Assembly: GCA_002104905.1 (NCBI GenBank)
Contig: MCFE01000694.1
Span: 1 to 44,456, forward strand
Direction of reading: 5' to 3'
Source of the DNA: Basidiobolus meristosporus CBS 931.73
Taxonomy: Eukaryota > Basidiobolomycota > Basidiobolomycetes > Basidiobolales > Basidiobolaceae
DNA: 44,456 nucleotides
Below are positions 1 through 11,280 of the stretch, piece by piece (the first letter of the stretch is position 1; every line of letters starts with the position of its first letter). The translations under genes were made by a program, and so were the position numbers. The notes beneath the pieces are model-generated. The model did not search any database and was not told the DNA's origin. It was given only the letters and a program-made list of their open reading frames with translations.

Positions 1-246
1 CACAATTCTTTAAGATAATGTAGGATATGTATGAGTAGGTAGAATCCAAGTTTTCATGATAGGCTATGCACATACAAGTTAGACATTATCTCATAGGTAG
101 GCTATTGAGAATAGCTTAGTTAACTTGGCTTACTGTCCTACAAATGAAATGGTAGCAAGCATATTTCCAAATCACTAGGTAGAGATAAATTTAAACATAA
201 CAGATCACAATCTGGCCTAGTGACTATTCATATTTAGCTGGGTGGG
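1..246 (+). mobile_element. Decayed 3' end of a Copia pol gene
   Basis: This stretch aligns by eye with the last part of the RNase H region of the full-length Copia element at 39700-39955, including the segments for the metal-site His-rich end and the final codons before the polypurine tract. It carries many substitutions and no open frame. It runs directly into a plus-strand LTR. It is an old relic truncated by the window edge. Confidence 0.8.
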
Positions 247-595
247 TGTGGTAAATTTTGTGATTGCACCTAAGTATCTAACTAACTTTGTCACTTAAAT
301 TGTTACCTGAAAATCTTGGCAAAGCTCTGACCAAGTTCCTTATCAGGATTTACCCAAAAGTATTTTCACCAAAACATCAGGTACCCAGAACATAAAATTT
401 CTCAAGGTTGTCCCAACATCCTCACACTCTGTACACATTCTCTTGGGAGCCTTCTAAGCATATTTCAAGTGTTTGCTTTGCCATGACCATGTCAAAGTAT
501 ATATACCATGCCTATATTTGACAAACCACTAAGTGAAACCAAATAATATACCTGTTCTCTTGAGCACTTCCAATATCTCCAAAACTCTTACAGCA
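247..595 (+). repeat. Copia LTR, plus orientation, diverged
   Basis: The segment matches the LTR of the element at 35638-40303 along its whole length of about 349 bp, from a degenerate TGTGGTAA start to a TTACAGCA end (intact termini are TGTTGTAA and TTACAACA). It follows pol remains in the same orientation, so it is the 3' LTR of a dead element. Divergence is clearly higher than between the right-hand copies. Confidence 0.8.
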
Positions 596-599
596 TTTT

Positions 600-826
600 T
601 GAGGTGCACAGTGGTGGCTACCATTCAGCCTATGAATCTATTGGATAATTCTTGATCATGATATTAGATCTATCCATGTCAATTATAGAACTGTTGCACA
701 TTCTGACACTATGCCTTTGCCATAGGGAGTATGGTGTAAGTCTCTGGCTTTGTACCATCAATTTGCAGGCATGATTGAAGAGCTTTGAGTTACTCCTCCC
801 ACCCATATCAGAGCAAATTTTGTTGA
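600..826 (-). mobile_element. Copia integrase fragment, decayed
   Basis: Read on the minus strand, this matches the integrase catalytic-core coding region of the right-hand minus copy (about 44050-44280). The match covers the part around the glutamate motif and the 'PQQNG' segment. It contains stops and indels, and lies in the opposite orientation to both neighbouring Copia pieces, so it is a rearranged or nested remnant. Confidence 0.7.
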
Positions 827-829
827 TTT

Positions 830-1273
830 ACTCAGTTTTATCACTCTCCACCTATAGTCCAGTAGAATCTCCACTGTGTACACCATGCTATATTGCAAAG
901 GAGCAATCTCATGGAACTCAAGAGAACACTTTGCACCACAGAGGGAGAGTTTATATCAGTTTGCAAGGAAGCAAAGAAAATAATGTGGCTGAGAAATCTC
1001 TTCAAAGATTTAGCTCTATTATACAGATTCCATGCCACTATATTTCAAGATATATAAGGATGTTCACAAATAGATCAAAGTCCAACATTTAATGCCAGAG
1101 CTAAGCATATAGATGTTAGACACTACTTCACCCAGGATGCTATAGAGGATAACTTGGTGAAACTAGTTGAATGTCCCACTCAATAAAGCAATTGTAAATA
1201 TATTCACAAAACCAATAGTTAGAGACAAGTTTAATTATCACAACTGGGATTAGTAGCTATAGGTACTTATTAG
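830..1273 (+). mobile_element. Copia RNase H fragment, decayed
   Basis: Plus-strand similarity to the RNase H coding region of the full-length element (39540-39940), including the counterparts of 'KGAISWNSR' and 'HARTKHIDIRHHF'. The reading frame is interrupted repeatedly. An open frame of 105 codons at 775-1092 crosses from the preceding antisense integrase fragment into this one and is therefore chance, not a gene. Confidence 0.75.
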
Positions 1274-1622
1274 TGTGCTAAGAGTCTTAGAGATATTGGA
1301 AGTGATGGGAGAACAAGTAGATTATGTGGTTCTCACATGATGATTTATTGAATGAAAAAGTAGTATTTATACTTTTACATGGTCTTGGCATAAAAAGCAC
1401 TTAAAATATGTTTATAAAGGTCTCAAGAACATGTGTGCAAAGTTTGGGGCTGTTTGGACAGCTTTGAGCATTTTCATGTTCTGGGTAACTGATATTTTGG
1501 TGAAAAGATTCCAAGTAAATCCCGACAAGGAATTTGGTCAGGATGCTCTGAGATTTGTAGGTAATGATCTAAGTGACTAAGTTAGGTGAATATTTAGGTG
1601 GAATTCCGAATTTTTTACAACA
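1274..1622 (-). repeat. Copia LTR, minus orientation
   Basis: Full-length 349-bp LTR in minus orientation, collinear with the LTR at 40878-41226 from a degenerate TGTGCTAAGAG start to the ACAACA end. It abuts the end of a plus-strand pol relic, so it does not belong to that element. The five bases before it (ATTAG) do not match the five after it (GATTT), so no target duplication remains. It is a solo LTR or a rearrangement product. Confidence 0.8.
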
Positions 1623-2977
1623 GATTTTGGAATGGTCTTTGGACAGGTTCGGCCCATCGATTTTGGATGGGGAAAGCATCCCCAGGAAGAGTAGATGGTA
1701 TCACTGGTTTAGATCCGAATGGCCTCTGGTAAAGCAAAATGGAGTATTCATGGGGCAGTCTAGATGCGCCACTGTCCTAGAGACACTTACTTTGGTGCAT
1801 GGGAGCTGGGATTAGGACTGTGATTGTTTTTTGCTTGGGAGTCAGACTTACATGAGGGCCAATGGTCCAGGATCGAAGAAGGGTGCCACACACACATCAT
1901 GTAGTGCTAGTGGGCCGCATTACAGCGAACAAGACTGGGATCGTAGGGAGCTTGGGATGGGCCTGAGGAGGGATTCTAAGCATGGGAGGTCATACAGGTC
2001 CAGCAACAACCAAGAGACCAACTGATCCCTGGAGGGTAGGTTACCCCACAACTGTTACCAATCCATGCCTTACATGGTTGGTTTAAGCACCGCAAATTCT
2101 GGGATTCAACCGGAGATCCCAAGGTGGGGAAGCTTCCCGACGGGTGGTGGACAGAGCCCGCGTATGCCTAAGCTCCCTGGGGATCAAAAGTGGCGATCTG
2201 GTCAGCAGCGCCCCGGGCGAGTCCCCGAACGGCTGCCCGCTCTCTCTCTCTCCCTCCCCCCCCCCGACTACCTCCAAAAAAAATACCAACCGAACCTGGA
2301 CGTCTACCGGTCAACCCTGGTGGATTTTGGAGGGGATCGGGCTGCCACCTGGTGGATGAAGTATCTAACATCGACCCGGGGCTATTTGATCCATCCACAC
2401 TGGAACAAATCATCAGTACACAAGGAGGTAACTAACCCTAAGGTCAGACCAACGATTAACCTCATCCGCCCCCGAACCAGATCTCTGGATGGTTACCCTT
2501 CTTGTTTTCACATGACTTCATTCAGCCAATACCCCTCCTTTACCAAAGGAGCGGGTTGGTGGGGGGGGGGGAACACGCGTCATCCACCACCCGGCCAACC
2601 TTCTTGAGAGGGCACCCCCTGTCCAGGCGTTTACGGCAGAACCGGTTTATTTTTGTTTGTTTGTTTGGAGTTTTTTTCGAGAGGGAGTGGAGAGAAGGAA
2701 ATACATGTACATATAGCTATATATATTAGGTATATATCTATATAAATCGACTGAAATATGGGACTGAGAATCAAAAATACACACGAATTTCGGGGGTGGA
2801 CCAATCTCCGGGCGTGGAAGAAAGGGCGACATGGAGCGGCCGGTACGGAGCATCGCGAGGGTGGCGGTAAAAGCGAGGGGGAAGGGGGCGCGCGGGGGCG
2901 AGTGTGAGGTCAAGGTCGGGTCAAAATCGAGAGTGAAGAAAGCGGGATGACGGTGGACACCAGGTGGTGGGGGAGCC
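1623..2977. other. Non-coding stretch with pyrimidine and G-tracts
   Basis: About 1.35 kb without a convincing gene. It holds a CT/C-rich low-complexity tract around 2236-2268, a G-run near 2560-2570, a T/TTTG-rich tract near 2648-2678 and TA-rich microsatellite DNA near 2710-2745. Several overlapping open frames occur on both strands over the low-complexity part, but none has recognisable domains. The last 300 bases are probably the 3' flank of the minus-strand regulator gene. Confidence 0.5.
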
Positions 2978-5486
2978 CTAAGCCTGGTGCTTCATGAGGT
3001 TGAAGGTGGGCTGGTTGGCCTTGAGGTTGGAATAGAAGTTGGGAACATTGGCCGGGATGGACTCGTTGGTGTTCACCGGCACCGGCACCGGGACATGGTT
3101 CCGGTTGAGGGGGACATTCTCCCCCGATTTTTCCCCGGCCAGCTCGGGATTCCCCGGGAAACGCACGTCCATCCCGCCGTCGTATTGGCCCACGTACTCG
3201 TTCCACTCGTCGAAGTCGAACGAGAGCGGCACGTTCCAGATGGGAAGGAAGTTTCCTTGGGGGTTGCTGTTGTTGAGCACCTGGGCGAAGCCGCTCTGGG
3301 AGTTGGCCGACATCTCGGTGATGGTGTTGGTGGGCACGATGGGGTTGAACCCGGCGGTGGAGATGGAATACGGCCCCAATGGGGAGATGGTGGTGGGGAT
3401 GGCTCCGGGTTGAGCGTTGGGTGCAAAGGCCATGGGAACCTGGTTGGGGAATTCCGAGGACATACGTGGCGGATACATATTGTCGGACATCTGAAGGGGG
3501 CTCACCCCCGCATCCCCCATGGAACCAGTCGCTTGGCCCAGAGGGAACTGGTTGTTTCCTGGCAGGGGGTTCGAGGCACCGTTGGCCAAAACAGGGCTCG
3601 GCTGGGTGACTTCATCGTCGTCCAGTTGCATCCCTCTGGCGTCGAGTAAACTCTTCAGCACGACGTAGTACTTGCCCGCGCTACCCCATCGGCCTCTCAC
3701 CATCTCCAGGATCTTGAGGTTCTTGCTTAGACTTTTCTTGGCGGACTTTCGTAGCCAGGGATCGTTGGAGGTGGCGTTGATGAGGTGAACGGTGCTCGAG
3801 GTGAACATGGGGAACAGCACCAGGACGAGGAACTCCTCGCATTCGGGTTTTCCGTGGCAGGCACCGGCGATGGCGGTGATGCTGTTCGCGGAGGTGGTGC
3901 AGATGTGCAAGGATGGATACGGGGAGGGAAGGACCTTGGGCTTAGGCTTGGGGATGTAGGGACGGTGAAGCAGGATCAGCGCGTTGTGGTACAGGATGTG
4001 GATGTAGGCCACAAGCGGAGCGGCAGGTGGGATGCCCGCGAAGTATTCGGACGGCTCGTACTTCATGCTACTCGGCAAGGATACTTGCCAGGTGTGCAAT
4101 GCCGAATCCAGTTCCAACAGGATCGACTCGCTTCGGATGGGGTTCTCGGTGGAGGTCCCACGAATGGCATAGATGTTGTTCAAGATCGACCCAATGATCT
4201 CATAGAGTTTCACAGACTGAACAAACACCTTCATGCAGTATCCGGCTTCTGGGTCGGACATCACCTGAGGCGAATCCAACTCGACCTGGGGAATGGTAGG
4301 ATAGTTCGTATCGCAATGCCTGTCGTCAATGCAAAGCGGTCTTCCCATCGAGGCACTGGCGGTACGATCAAGGATGTAGCAGGCCCACCAGACACGCTTG
4401 CGAGTTTCCCTGACCTCGCTAGAAAGTCGCTGGGTTTGCCACGAGTCCGGGTTTCTGTGCAATCCCAAATCCTCGGCAAGACGAATGGCCATTCCGCTGT
4501 AGATCCAGGACTTGATACCACCGTGGGTGATTCTGAAGCAGATCGAGAGTAGAACCAAAGCCTGGACGTTCGAGAGAGAGGTGACGTCGTAGGACTCGTT
4601 CAATAGCTGCTTCGCTCGACTGTAAAACACCTCGAAGCGAGCGTTCTCCTTGTGCAGCCATTCCCTCTCCCTGGACAGGTTGGAGGCCAGGGCGAAGATG
4701 GAGTTGAGTAACAGCTTGGACACTCCGTGGACGCTTTTTCGAAGCTCCCCATAGAAATGGGCCTTGTGGAGTAGGGGGAAGAACGGGTTGACGAAGGTGA
4801 AGTAGACTTCTAGCAAATGCTCGAACACCGGTCCGGAGGGGAGTAGATCGGCTCTGTCTTCGGAGTTCTCCTGGTTGGATGGCTCTTGGATGAACGACCG
4901 GAGCGAGTCGAAGGAGTCCTCGGTTTTCACGTTCTCCTGTAGGAGGTAAAACCCTGAACTGCCGCCCATATATCTCACACGGCCGTGGTCGTCGAAAGGT
5001 GAGTTGGCTCGTCTCATCGCCCAGCGAGTCTACTGCCGGGTCAGGGACCAGGCTCTCTTGAGGGCTACTCTTTGAAGAACTGCTAAGAGGAGAAGTGCAC
5101 CCCGAATCTGGGGAACCCTTGGAGCGGTTGTGTGGGTTTCGGAAGCGTTCGGTAGACTTATTGGAACGTTGTGAATGAATGATGGCTGTGGAATCGTCGA
5201 TCTCGATTTTACGAAGCTCGGCCATGATGTTTTCGGCGACGCGAGGATCACTCTGAGCGAGTCCGCCCAGCAGGTGCTCCATGCGGTGCAGGCGGTTTTC
5301 GATGGCCTCGATGTATCCTTTGGGAGGCCCCCGCTTTTTGGTCACATCAAGATATGTACATTCGATATTAAGAACTTTACAATGGCCGCAACACGGCTGC
5401 ACCCCGTCACAGCGGACCTTCTTTCGCCGACAGTGGTCGCAAGCACGGCTGACACGCTGTCGCTTGTGCTCGTCCGTATTAGTCAT
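2978..5486 (-). CDS. Zn2Cys6 transcription factor with fungal_trans domain (frame break)
   Basis: A nuclear regulator of the fungal zinc-binuclear-cluster family. The N-terminus (start codon 5486-5484) has the cluster CDHCRRKKVRC followed by CGHC and a final Cys, then a basic linker and a short coiled coil 'YIEAIENRLHRMEHLLGGL'. After a Ser-rich linker comes the fungal-specific trans domain, including 'RKRVWWACYILDRTASA' and 'MGRPLCIDD', and a long Pro/Asn/Gly-rich tail ending at 2978. The domain order resembles XlnR-type activators, but the target genes cannot be inferred. The cluster half (5486 to about 5020) and the trans-domain half (to 2978) lie in different frames and must join near 4990-5060. 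I see no good short intron there, so either an unusual intron or a single-base indel is present. The total would be about 830-840 residues. Confidence 0.88.
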
Positions 5487-7216
5487 TTGTGTGGGCTAAC
5501 CTTATGATGGTTTTATCTGTACAAACACTCCGGAGGATTGTGCGAAGTGGGGATGGAAGTGGGAGCGACTGGATCAAGGGGAGATGGGACGGTTCCGGGG
5601 GAAGAGAGTAGATCGTAGATATGAACAAGTGGGATCTATATCAACGAGAGTACTGGTCAAAGTACAACACTGTAGTTCAGCTGCGAAGTGAGATCTATGC
5701 GCAAAAATCCATGGGAAGCGGGAACTTATTAATCAGTCAAGCAGCCCCTCGATGTGGATTTCCCAACCCTAGAAATGAACCACTCTGCCATATGCGGTAA
5801 TTCCCGCTGATGATAGAAATTTCGGTCATGCTAATCAATGGATCCCTCGCGAATCGCCACCCAATCTCGTCGTTATGAAAGGGAGGGCTTGGGAAGCAGT
5901 GACGTCGTTTTGGAAGTGTACGGGCATCCGTGGCAGGTGAAAGGGGGAACGGTTTAACCCTAATCCAAATATAGGGCGATGATTGTGCAGCCCAGCAGTG
6001 TAGCCTCGGTGATGGAACTTCTTTGGATCGAAGCAAACCGTATCTGTACTAGCTCCCCTTGATCGCTGTTTCCAGCGGCAATTAGATTTCCCGAAATGAC
6101 GTTTCGGTACCTTCCGGCCCACGTGGGTGTTTGTGATCGAGGTCTAGATTACTCCTAGCCGATATATTAGGCACATTAACCGATGAGCACAAGCAGATTA
6201 CCGCAAGAAGGTATCTTCGCTTATAGGTAATTTTGAGGTTGACCACAAAAAGGTATCTGCGCATATGGGTAGATTTGAAGTTGACCTCAGAAATGATCCA
6301 TCCCAAAAGGCTTGTTTAGGGAATAATCCACCCTATATACACCCGAAGAATCTAGAGAGCTAGGGATGGTCCATTTTTGGCCTCCATCCACTTTGGTCCA
6401 TTGTTTGTAGACGGCTGACATGTTCGTGAGTATATGGTTAGGGGCTTCCGGTGTGCTCTAAATATGTGGCAAGCACTCATGTTACTTTTGGGAGCCGGAT
6501 CCAGGACCAATTGCTTCGCCAAAACCTTATAGCAAATACGAGGGTGTGGGTCGATTTGATGCTGCTTCACCACATTCCGTGTAACCGGACTTGAAGAAGG
6601 GTTGACCACGCGGACTCAAGAACGGACAGGGGTGATGTTCATTTTGGGATTGGGTATTGCTCTAGAATGAACTATCAATACGATCAGGGCCAATCTCTGT
6701 GTGAACCAAGATGCAAAGCCTTGGAGCTAGCACCAGTGGATGCTCGAGTCGAGATGAAAACAACACCAGGAATGGCGTAAATGCCTCGGGTCAGAAAGGG
6801 AAATGGTAGAATTGTGTGAAAATCAACCCAACTTGGGGCTAATACGGATACTTTCGCTGGTGCTGGCGGAGAAATTCGGCAAGTTGATAACGCGATTAGA
6901 TCGCGGATGCGACAACTTCTCTGAACCTTCCAGTAGCCACCATCTCATCAGATTTGGCCTTCGTTGAATGAATCTGTGCTCCAAAAACTCCCCCTGGCAT
7001 CCAATGGATCGTGATTAAGGTTACTGACATCTGCTTAGTAGAACCTTCTATATAAGCATAATGACTAGCACCGATAATGCGAATTTCCACGAAAGCGATT
7101 TAGGTTAAACCTTTCTAGCCAGAGAATTATCGTCTAAAAGTAGGTTTAGGTTCGCACTTAAAATAACCTTGAAATCTAAACACGATGGAGAAACCCTGAG
7201 GATAAGTATTTTGGAC
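5487..7216. other. Divergent intergenic region
   Basis: About 1.7 kb between the divergently transcribed Zn2Cys6 gene and the membrane-protein gene; both promoters must lie here. Apart from a 42-bp tandem duplication (listed separately) I find no gene: the open frames of 60-99 codons in this stretch are unrelated, mostly antisense to each other and without motifs. Confidence 0.5.
6209..6292. repeat. Tandem duplication, two copies of about 42 bp
   Basis: Two adjacent imperfect copies (6209-6250 and 6251-6292) begin with AGGTATCT and share GAGGTTGACC/GAAGTTGACC. They differ at several positions, so the duplication is not recent. It lies in the divergent promoter region; a regulatory role is possible but unsupported. 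Confidence 0.75.
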
Positions 7217-8095
7217 ATGAAAAATTTCGCCGATTTCAGTCTTGCTGAGATACCCACCATCCCAATGGCGAAAATAACTGAACTTGACAACCAAGTCAAA
7301 CACAAGCCTCGTCCACGCAAGCCTCTCATAGATGACATTCCTGAGGCGGAGAAGCATCGCATCATCGAGGAGACCGGCATCTTGAAGCAGGTGAAGATCC
7401 CGAAGCCAGAAAACCAGCCACCCCCAGAAGGCTACTTCTTACAGGCCGTGTTGTTCACCATTCCTTTCACCTTATTGTTTGGTCTTTTCGAGGCCTTAGT
7501 GTATCAACAATACAATAACGAGGTGACGATCGCTATGATCTGCAAGAAGATGGTGAAGGTGTTCCCAGGTAAAGTCCATTCTGTTTTGCTCCCACTTGGA
7601 CGACACTAAACCAACCCTCTGTAACAGGCCTGCTCTTGATCATATTCATCACTTGTCGCTTCCGTGATCTAAAGTTGATGACCCCCGCCCTGACTGTGAT
7701 CGGTGCTATCTCAGGGTGCTACCTATTGCATGTGCTCTACAACGATCCGGCCTTTGGGGTTATGATGCGTTGCCCAGGCTTGGCAACCTTCTGGATTTAT
7801 TGCATCTTTCAACTGGATCTGATCCCCTGCCTTATCAGTCTGTTGCCCGTGGGAGCCTACTATTATTTCTATTATCATGTATGATTGGAAGACAACTCTT
7901 CAGTAAAGGAAACCATTTCCCTCTGATGTCGTGTGTTGTTCGTGCGCTGTAGGTATTTCTCTAGTAAAGGTATTTCCTTTTCTCCTTGCCACTTGGCTCT
8001 TGTCTCATATCGCTAACTCTGGTATCCAGTCCAATGATGCAGTGTGCAGCCAACTGCAGACAAGCCGCCGCCTGGGCAGATACAGACTATGGTAA
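7217..8095 (+). CDS. Small fungal multi-pass membrane protein (DUF7719-like)
   Basis: Predicted membrane protein of about 222 residues and unknown function. Exon 1 (7217-7568) encodes a polar, Lys/Pro-rich N-terminus, then the first hydrophobic helix 'AVLFTIPFTLLFGLFEALVY'. An intron of 59 nt (7569-7627) is followed by exon 2 (7628-7878) with three more hydrophobic helices and the motif 'TFWIYCIFQLDLIPCL'. From memory this helix pattern and spacing fit the fungal DUF7719 family. A second intron (7879-8029) with a CTAAC branch site next to the acceptor leads to a short basic tail ending in RLW; without it the protein stops at 7884. A GTAAGT donor at 8092 suggests yet another 3' exon is possible. 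Start choice is uncertain: ATG at 7217 or 7265. Confidence 0.7.
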
Positions 8096-8245
8096 GTTGG
8101 TTTCTCCACTGGATTTCGGGTTATTGAAATTGGGGACTTGCCAAGAGGAATCTTGCGTTCACTAACATTGTGAAGTCCCATCCGACGTAACCCAAGAGTA
8201 AAAGATACATGACCTGCTGAAGACCTGACATATTGAATATCGTGT

Positions 8246-9356
8246 TCATGGACAGATACCTGGCCAACAATCTCGTCGTCGGTTTCCACCCTAGATTTTA
8301 CTAACTTTATTCATATTTAGCTACAATTCGGAGATGCCGGTGATTAGGTTAGACGAGCAGATGCTCCCCAAACCCAACCCCCATCTTGGTTAATAAATAC
8401 TGGTTATGTGAAATTAATAGCTCGCTTGCGGGACAAAAAACGGCTAATGAGGCCATAGTTAGTAGGCTGGCGAAGGGGCAGTGGGCGTTGCTTACCTCTA
8501 GATCGTCAAATGCCGACAGCCTGGGAATCTCCGGAAGCCCGAAAGGGTTGCCCAATAGAAACCCGGTCCGTAACAAGCTATTTGTTGTTTGGAATAATGT
8601 GGAGTAACGATTCGGTATATTTTTGCCCTGGTGCAGCGTCAACAGATCCTGCAGAAGTTCAGGGTTCTCCAGGAGCACATCTTTGCTTAGTTTGGGAACG
8701 GCTAGATCCGGATCCAGCGTCTATATGGGTGAGTGGGAATGGGAGATATGGGTGAGAGTGGGAATGGGAACAGCTGATGAGATTTCCATATTTCGACATC
8801 ACTCACCATCATCATTCCGGTGGAGTTGTCGAAGCTGATATGCGCGGTGTGGTTGAAGTTGGTGGGATTTGACACCCCCTTCATGGGCGATCGCTAGGGA
8901 GACTCGAGTTCAGGCTGGGGCTCAACCCTATGACAGAAGGAAAGATACCTTGTAGATGGCGTCCATCCAGGACCACATTTCACCGTCCGATTTGAAGCTG
9001 ACGAACAGCGTTTTGAGTCCAGTGACCACCTTGATGCAGTAGGCTCGGCTACCGCAGCGCTCTAGATCTCGGATCTCTTCGAAAAACAAAGTCTCCAGCA
9101 CCTTCGCCTCGTTCTAGTCAGACAGGGTGAGTCGTGTGGGAACATCGAAGGGATGAATCGGTCGAACCTGTGGTTTATGGATAGTGATACACGTGTTCTT
9201 GAGCATAACCAGGCGCTTCGACCACAACCAGCTACCCATGCCTACTCCGCGAACCGACAGATAATCGCGCTTAATCGCCTCCATGGTCATGGCGGATGCT
9301 GGGAAATGGGGAGGCGTAGTGGCTGTACTGGAAGTGGTCGATGGATGTCTGTTCAT
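8246..9356 (-). CDS. PH-CRIB protein lacking a kinase domain (Cla4/PAK-like N-terminus)
   Basis: A probable Cdc42/Rac-GTP effector acting at the plasma membrane. Exons 9356-9168, 9113-8949, 8893-8807, 8720-8496 and a short last exon from 8290 are joined by introns of 54, 55, 86 and about 205 nt. Residues about 25-118 form a pleckstrin-homology domain ('GSWLWSKRLVMLKN' to 'SFKSDGEMWSWMDAIYK'). Directly after it comes a CRIB motif, 'VSNPTNFNHTAHISFD'. This is the order found in Cla4/Skm1-type p21-activated kinases, but no kinase domain follows: after about 90 more residues the neighbouring convergent gene begins. The predicted total is about 236 residues; the final exon and stop are uncertain. 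It may be a stand-alone effector or a truncated PAK gene. Confidence 0.75.
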
Positions 9357-10030
9357 CTTTGCCAGCTATCAGATAGAAGGGCCTGAGGTATGCTTGGGGT
9401 ATAATGTTTACAGACAATGGTTATGGGCAACGCTAACTCTAGATGAAGCAAAGGGAGGTTTCTGTTGAGAAATCCTCCAAACAGCGCGGCTTTTTAATCA
9501 ATCCAAATGTAGATGAAGCGTGCCACTTGCTCCAACTCCTACTTTTCTCACGCCGTTCATTCCCCACACAAAGTGGCTTGTTGGATGCACGGCGACGTGG
9601 TGCAGCATTGATTAGTTTTTACCGAGCACGCTCTGGCTGCACGTCGCTTCCTTCAAACACTTGTCCAAGTAGCGAGCTGATGCCTTCGGAGTTAGCTCAG
9701 ACAGACGACACACTTGTTTCAATTGAAAATGTCGTACGACAGTCTTGTTGGGTTCTTGGTTTGACAAACTGGTTCCGAGGGCTCTGCATATTTTTCCCCT
9801 GCTATCGTTGGTCAATGATCTCCGTTTCGAATAGACTTTTGGGTGGAATTTCATTTGGTGGGGGCCAATCAGATGAGCTCCCACTGTACAATCACTGATA
9901 TTTATGGCAATTTGACAGGTTAAGGTTGGAGAGTAATTCTATTTGAGAAATAGGAGTGTCACAAAGAAACTGTGCTGACAATGTAAATAGCTCTCCTGAG
10001 CGCATCGAATCTCACTCCTGTTCGAGTACC
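9357..10030. other. Divergent promoter region
   Basis: 674 bp between the divergent PH-CRIB and SLC35F genes. An open frame of 151 codons (9443-9898, plus) has no domain, no plausible homology and an overlapping antisense frame; I regard it as chance. No tRNA, repeat or other element was recognised. Confidence 0.5.
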
Positions 10031-11280
10031 ATGGATGAGCACCAGGTAAGGCCAACAATCAGGGCCCCTTTTGCCTTGCTGAAGAACCGAAGGTTTTTGC
10101 TTGCATTCGCCCTCGGCCAATATTTGTCGCTATGCACCACTTCAACCAGCATGGTGAGCACCGAGCTTGCAACCCGGAAAAAAGTCAACATCCCAACCAC
10201 ACAGAGTTTCCTGGTTTACCTTGGATTGGCAGTGGTCTACTTCTCTTATAGTTTCTACAAGATTGGCCTTTCTGGTGTCTGGGAAAACATGAAGAAAAGC
10301 TGGTGGAAGTGTACGTTTTTCCCCAACTACCACTTGAGCCACTTCTTCCTCGCTAACCAGGTGTTCTTCACTCTAGACCTGCTGTTGGCGGTAATGGATG
10401 TCGAGGCAAACTATTTTACGGTCAAGGCTTTCCAATACACTTCTATGCTGAGTATCATGCTACTTGATGTGTGGGCTATACCTGTAGTTATGGTGCTGAG
10501 TTTTCTACTACTGAAGACCCGGTACAGACTTGCCCAATATGTGGGAGTAGCAGCCGCCTTGGTGGGTATAGGGCTGCTCATTCTATCTGATGTGCTGGCC
10601 AATCGGGTTTCTTCAGGTGGTTTTCGATTCCATTAAGCTATCAAGCAGTATATGCTAAGTTCAAACTCTTCCATTAGATGGGGATTCTGTGAAAGGGGAC
10701 CTATTTTGTCTTCTTGGTGCCACGTTGTATGGATTTACCAACGTTACCGAGGAGTACTTTATCCGCAGCCGGCCGTTATACGAGGTCATTGGGATGCTTG
10801 GATTCTTTGGGACCATTGTAAACGGAATTCAACTGTAAGTCGTTGTGAAGACTGGCCAGAAACATGGACTAAACCCGAACTTTCTTTTGCTTTAGGGTGA
10901 TTCTGGAGCGATCGGAACTGGTTGGCATCGTGTGGGATGGGGAAACTGGTAGGTTCTGTTGGCATGGGTGAGTGCAGAGCTTGGTTACTAACTACTGCAC
11001 GTCAGTTGGCTTGATCATCATATTCAGCATATTGCTATTTTCGTTCTACTCCGTTGCCCCCATATTGTTCCGTCTCAGCTCGTCCACCTTCTTCAATATA
11101 TCCATGCTGACCTCGGACTTTTATGGACTGATATTGGGCTTGATCGTTTACCACTATACCATTCACTGGCTATACCCCATTGCCTATGTAGTTATTATCT
11201 GCTCCATAATCATTTATAATTTAACATCTGCCTCCACTGACGACTTGGCCAAGAGACATGATCACACTGAACCAGCATAA
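10031..11280 (+). CDS. SLC35F1/F2/F6-type solute carrier (DUF914)
   Basis: Multi-pass transporter of the drug/metabolite superfamily, probably in Golgi, endosomal or other internal membranes; the substrate is unknown. Four exons (10031-10616, 10678-10834, 10896-10948, 11006-11280) encode 356 residues with consistent phases. Family signatures are strong: 'LALGQYLSL'-like first helix (here FALGQYLSLC), 'PTTQSFLVY', 'AVMDVEANYFTVKAFQYTS', 'LLDVWAIPVVMVLSFLLLK', 'GDLFCLLGATLYGFTNVTEE' and 'FFNISMLTSDFYGLILGL'. The first ATG after an in-frame upstream stretch without ATG is at 10031 and fits the family N-terminus. About ten hydrophobic helices are visible, as usual for SLC35. It is divergent from the PH-CRIB gene. 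Confidence 0.93.

Noticed and set aside
775-1092. 105-codon frame at the left edge
   Set aside because: Crosses from an antisense integrase relic into an RNase H relic; a chance reading.
2065-2607. 180-codon plus-strand frame over CT/G low-complexity DNA
   Set aside because: Five overlapping frames on both strands exist here because of composition; none is protein-like.
3785-4552. 255-codon plus-strand frame inside the Zn2Cys6 gene
   Set aside because: Antisense to the conserved trans domain; composition follows from the codons on the other strand.
9443-9898. 151-codon plus-strand frame between PH-CRIB and SLC35F
   Set aside because: No motif, overlapped by an antisense frame of similar length, and sits where both divergent promoters must be.
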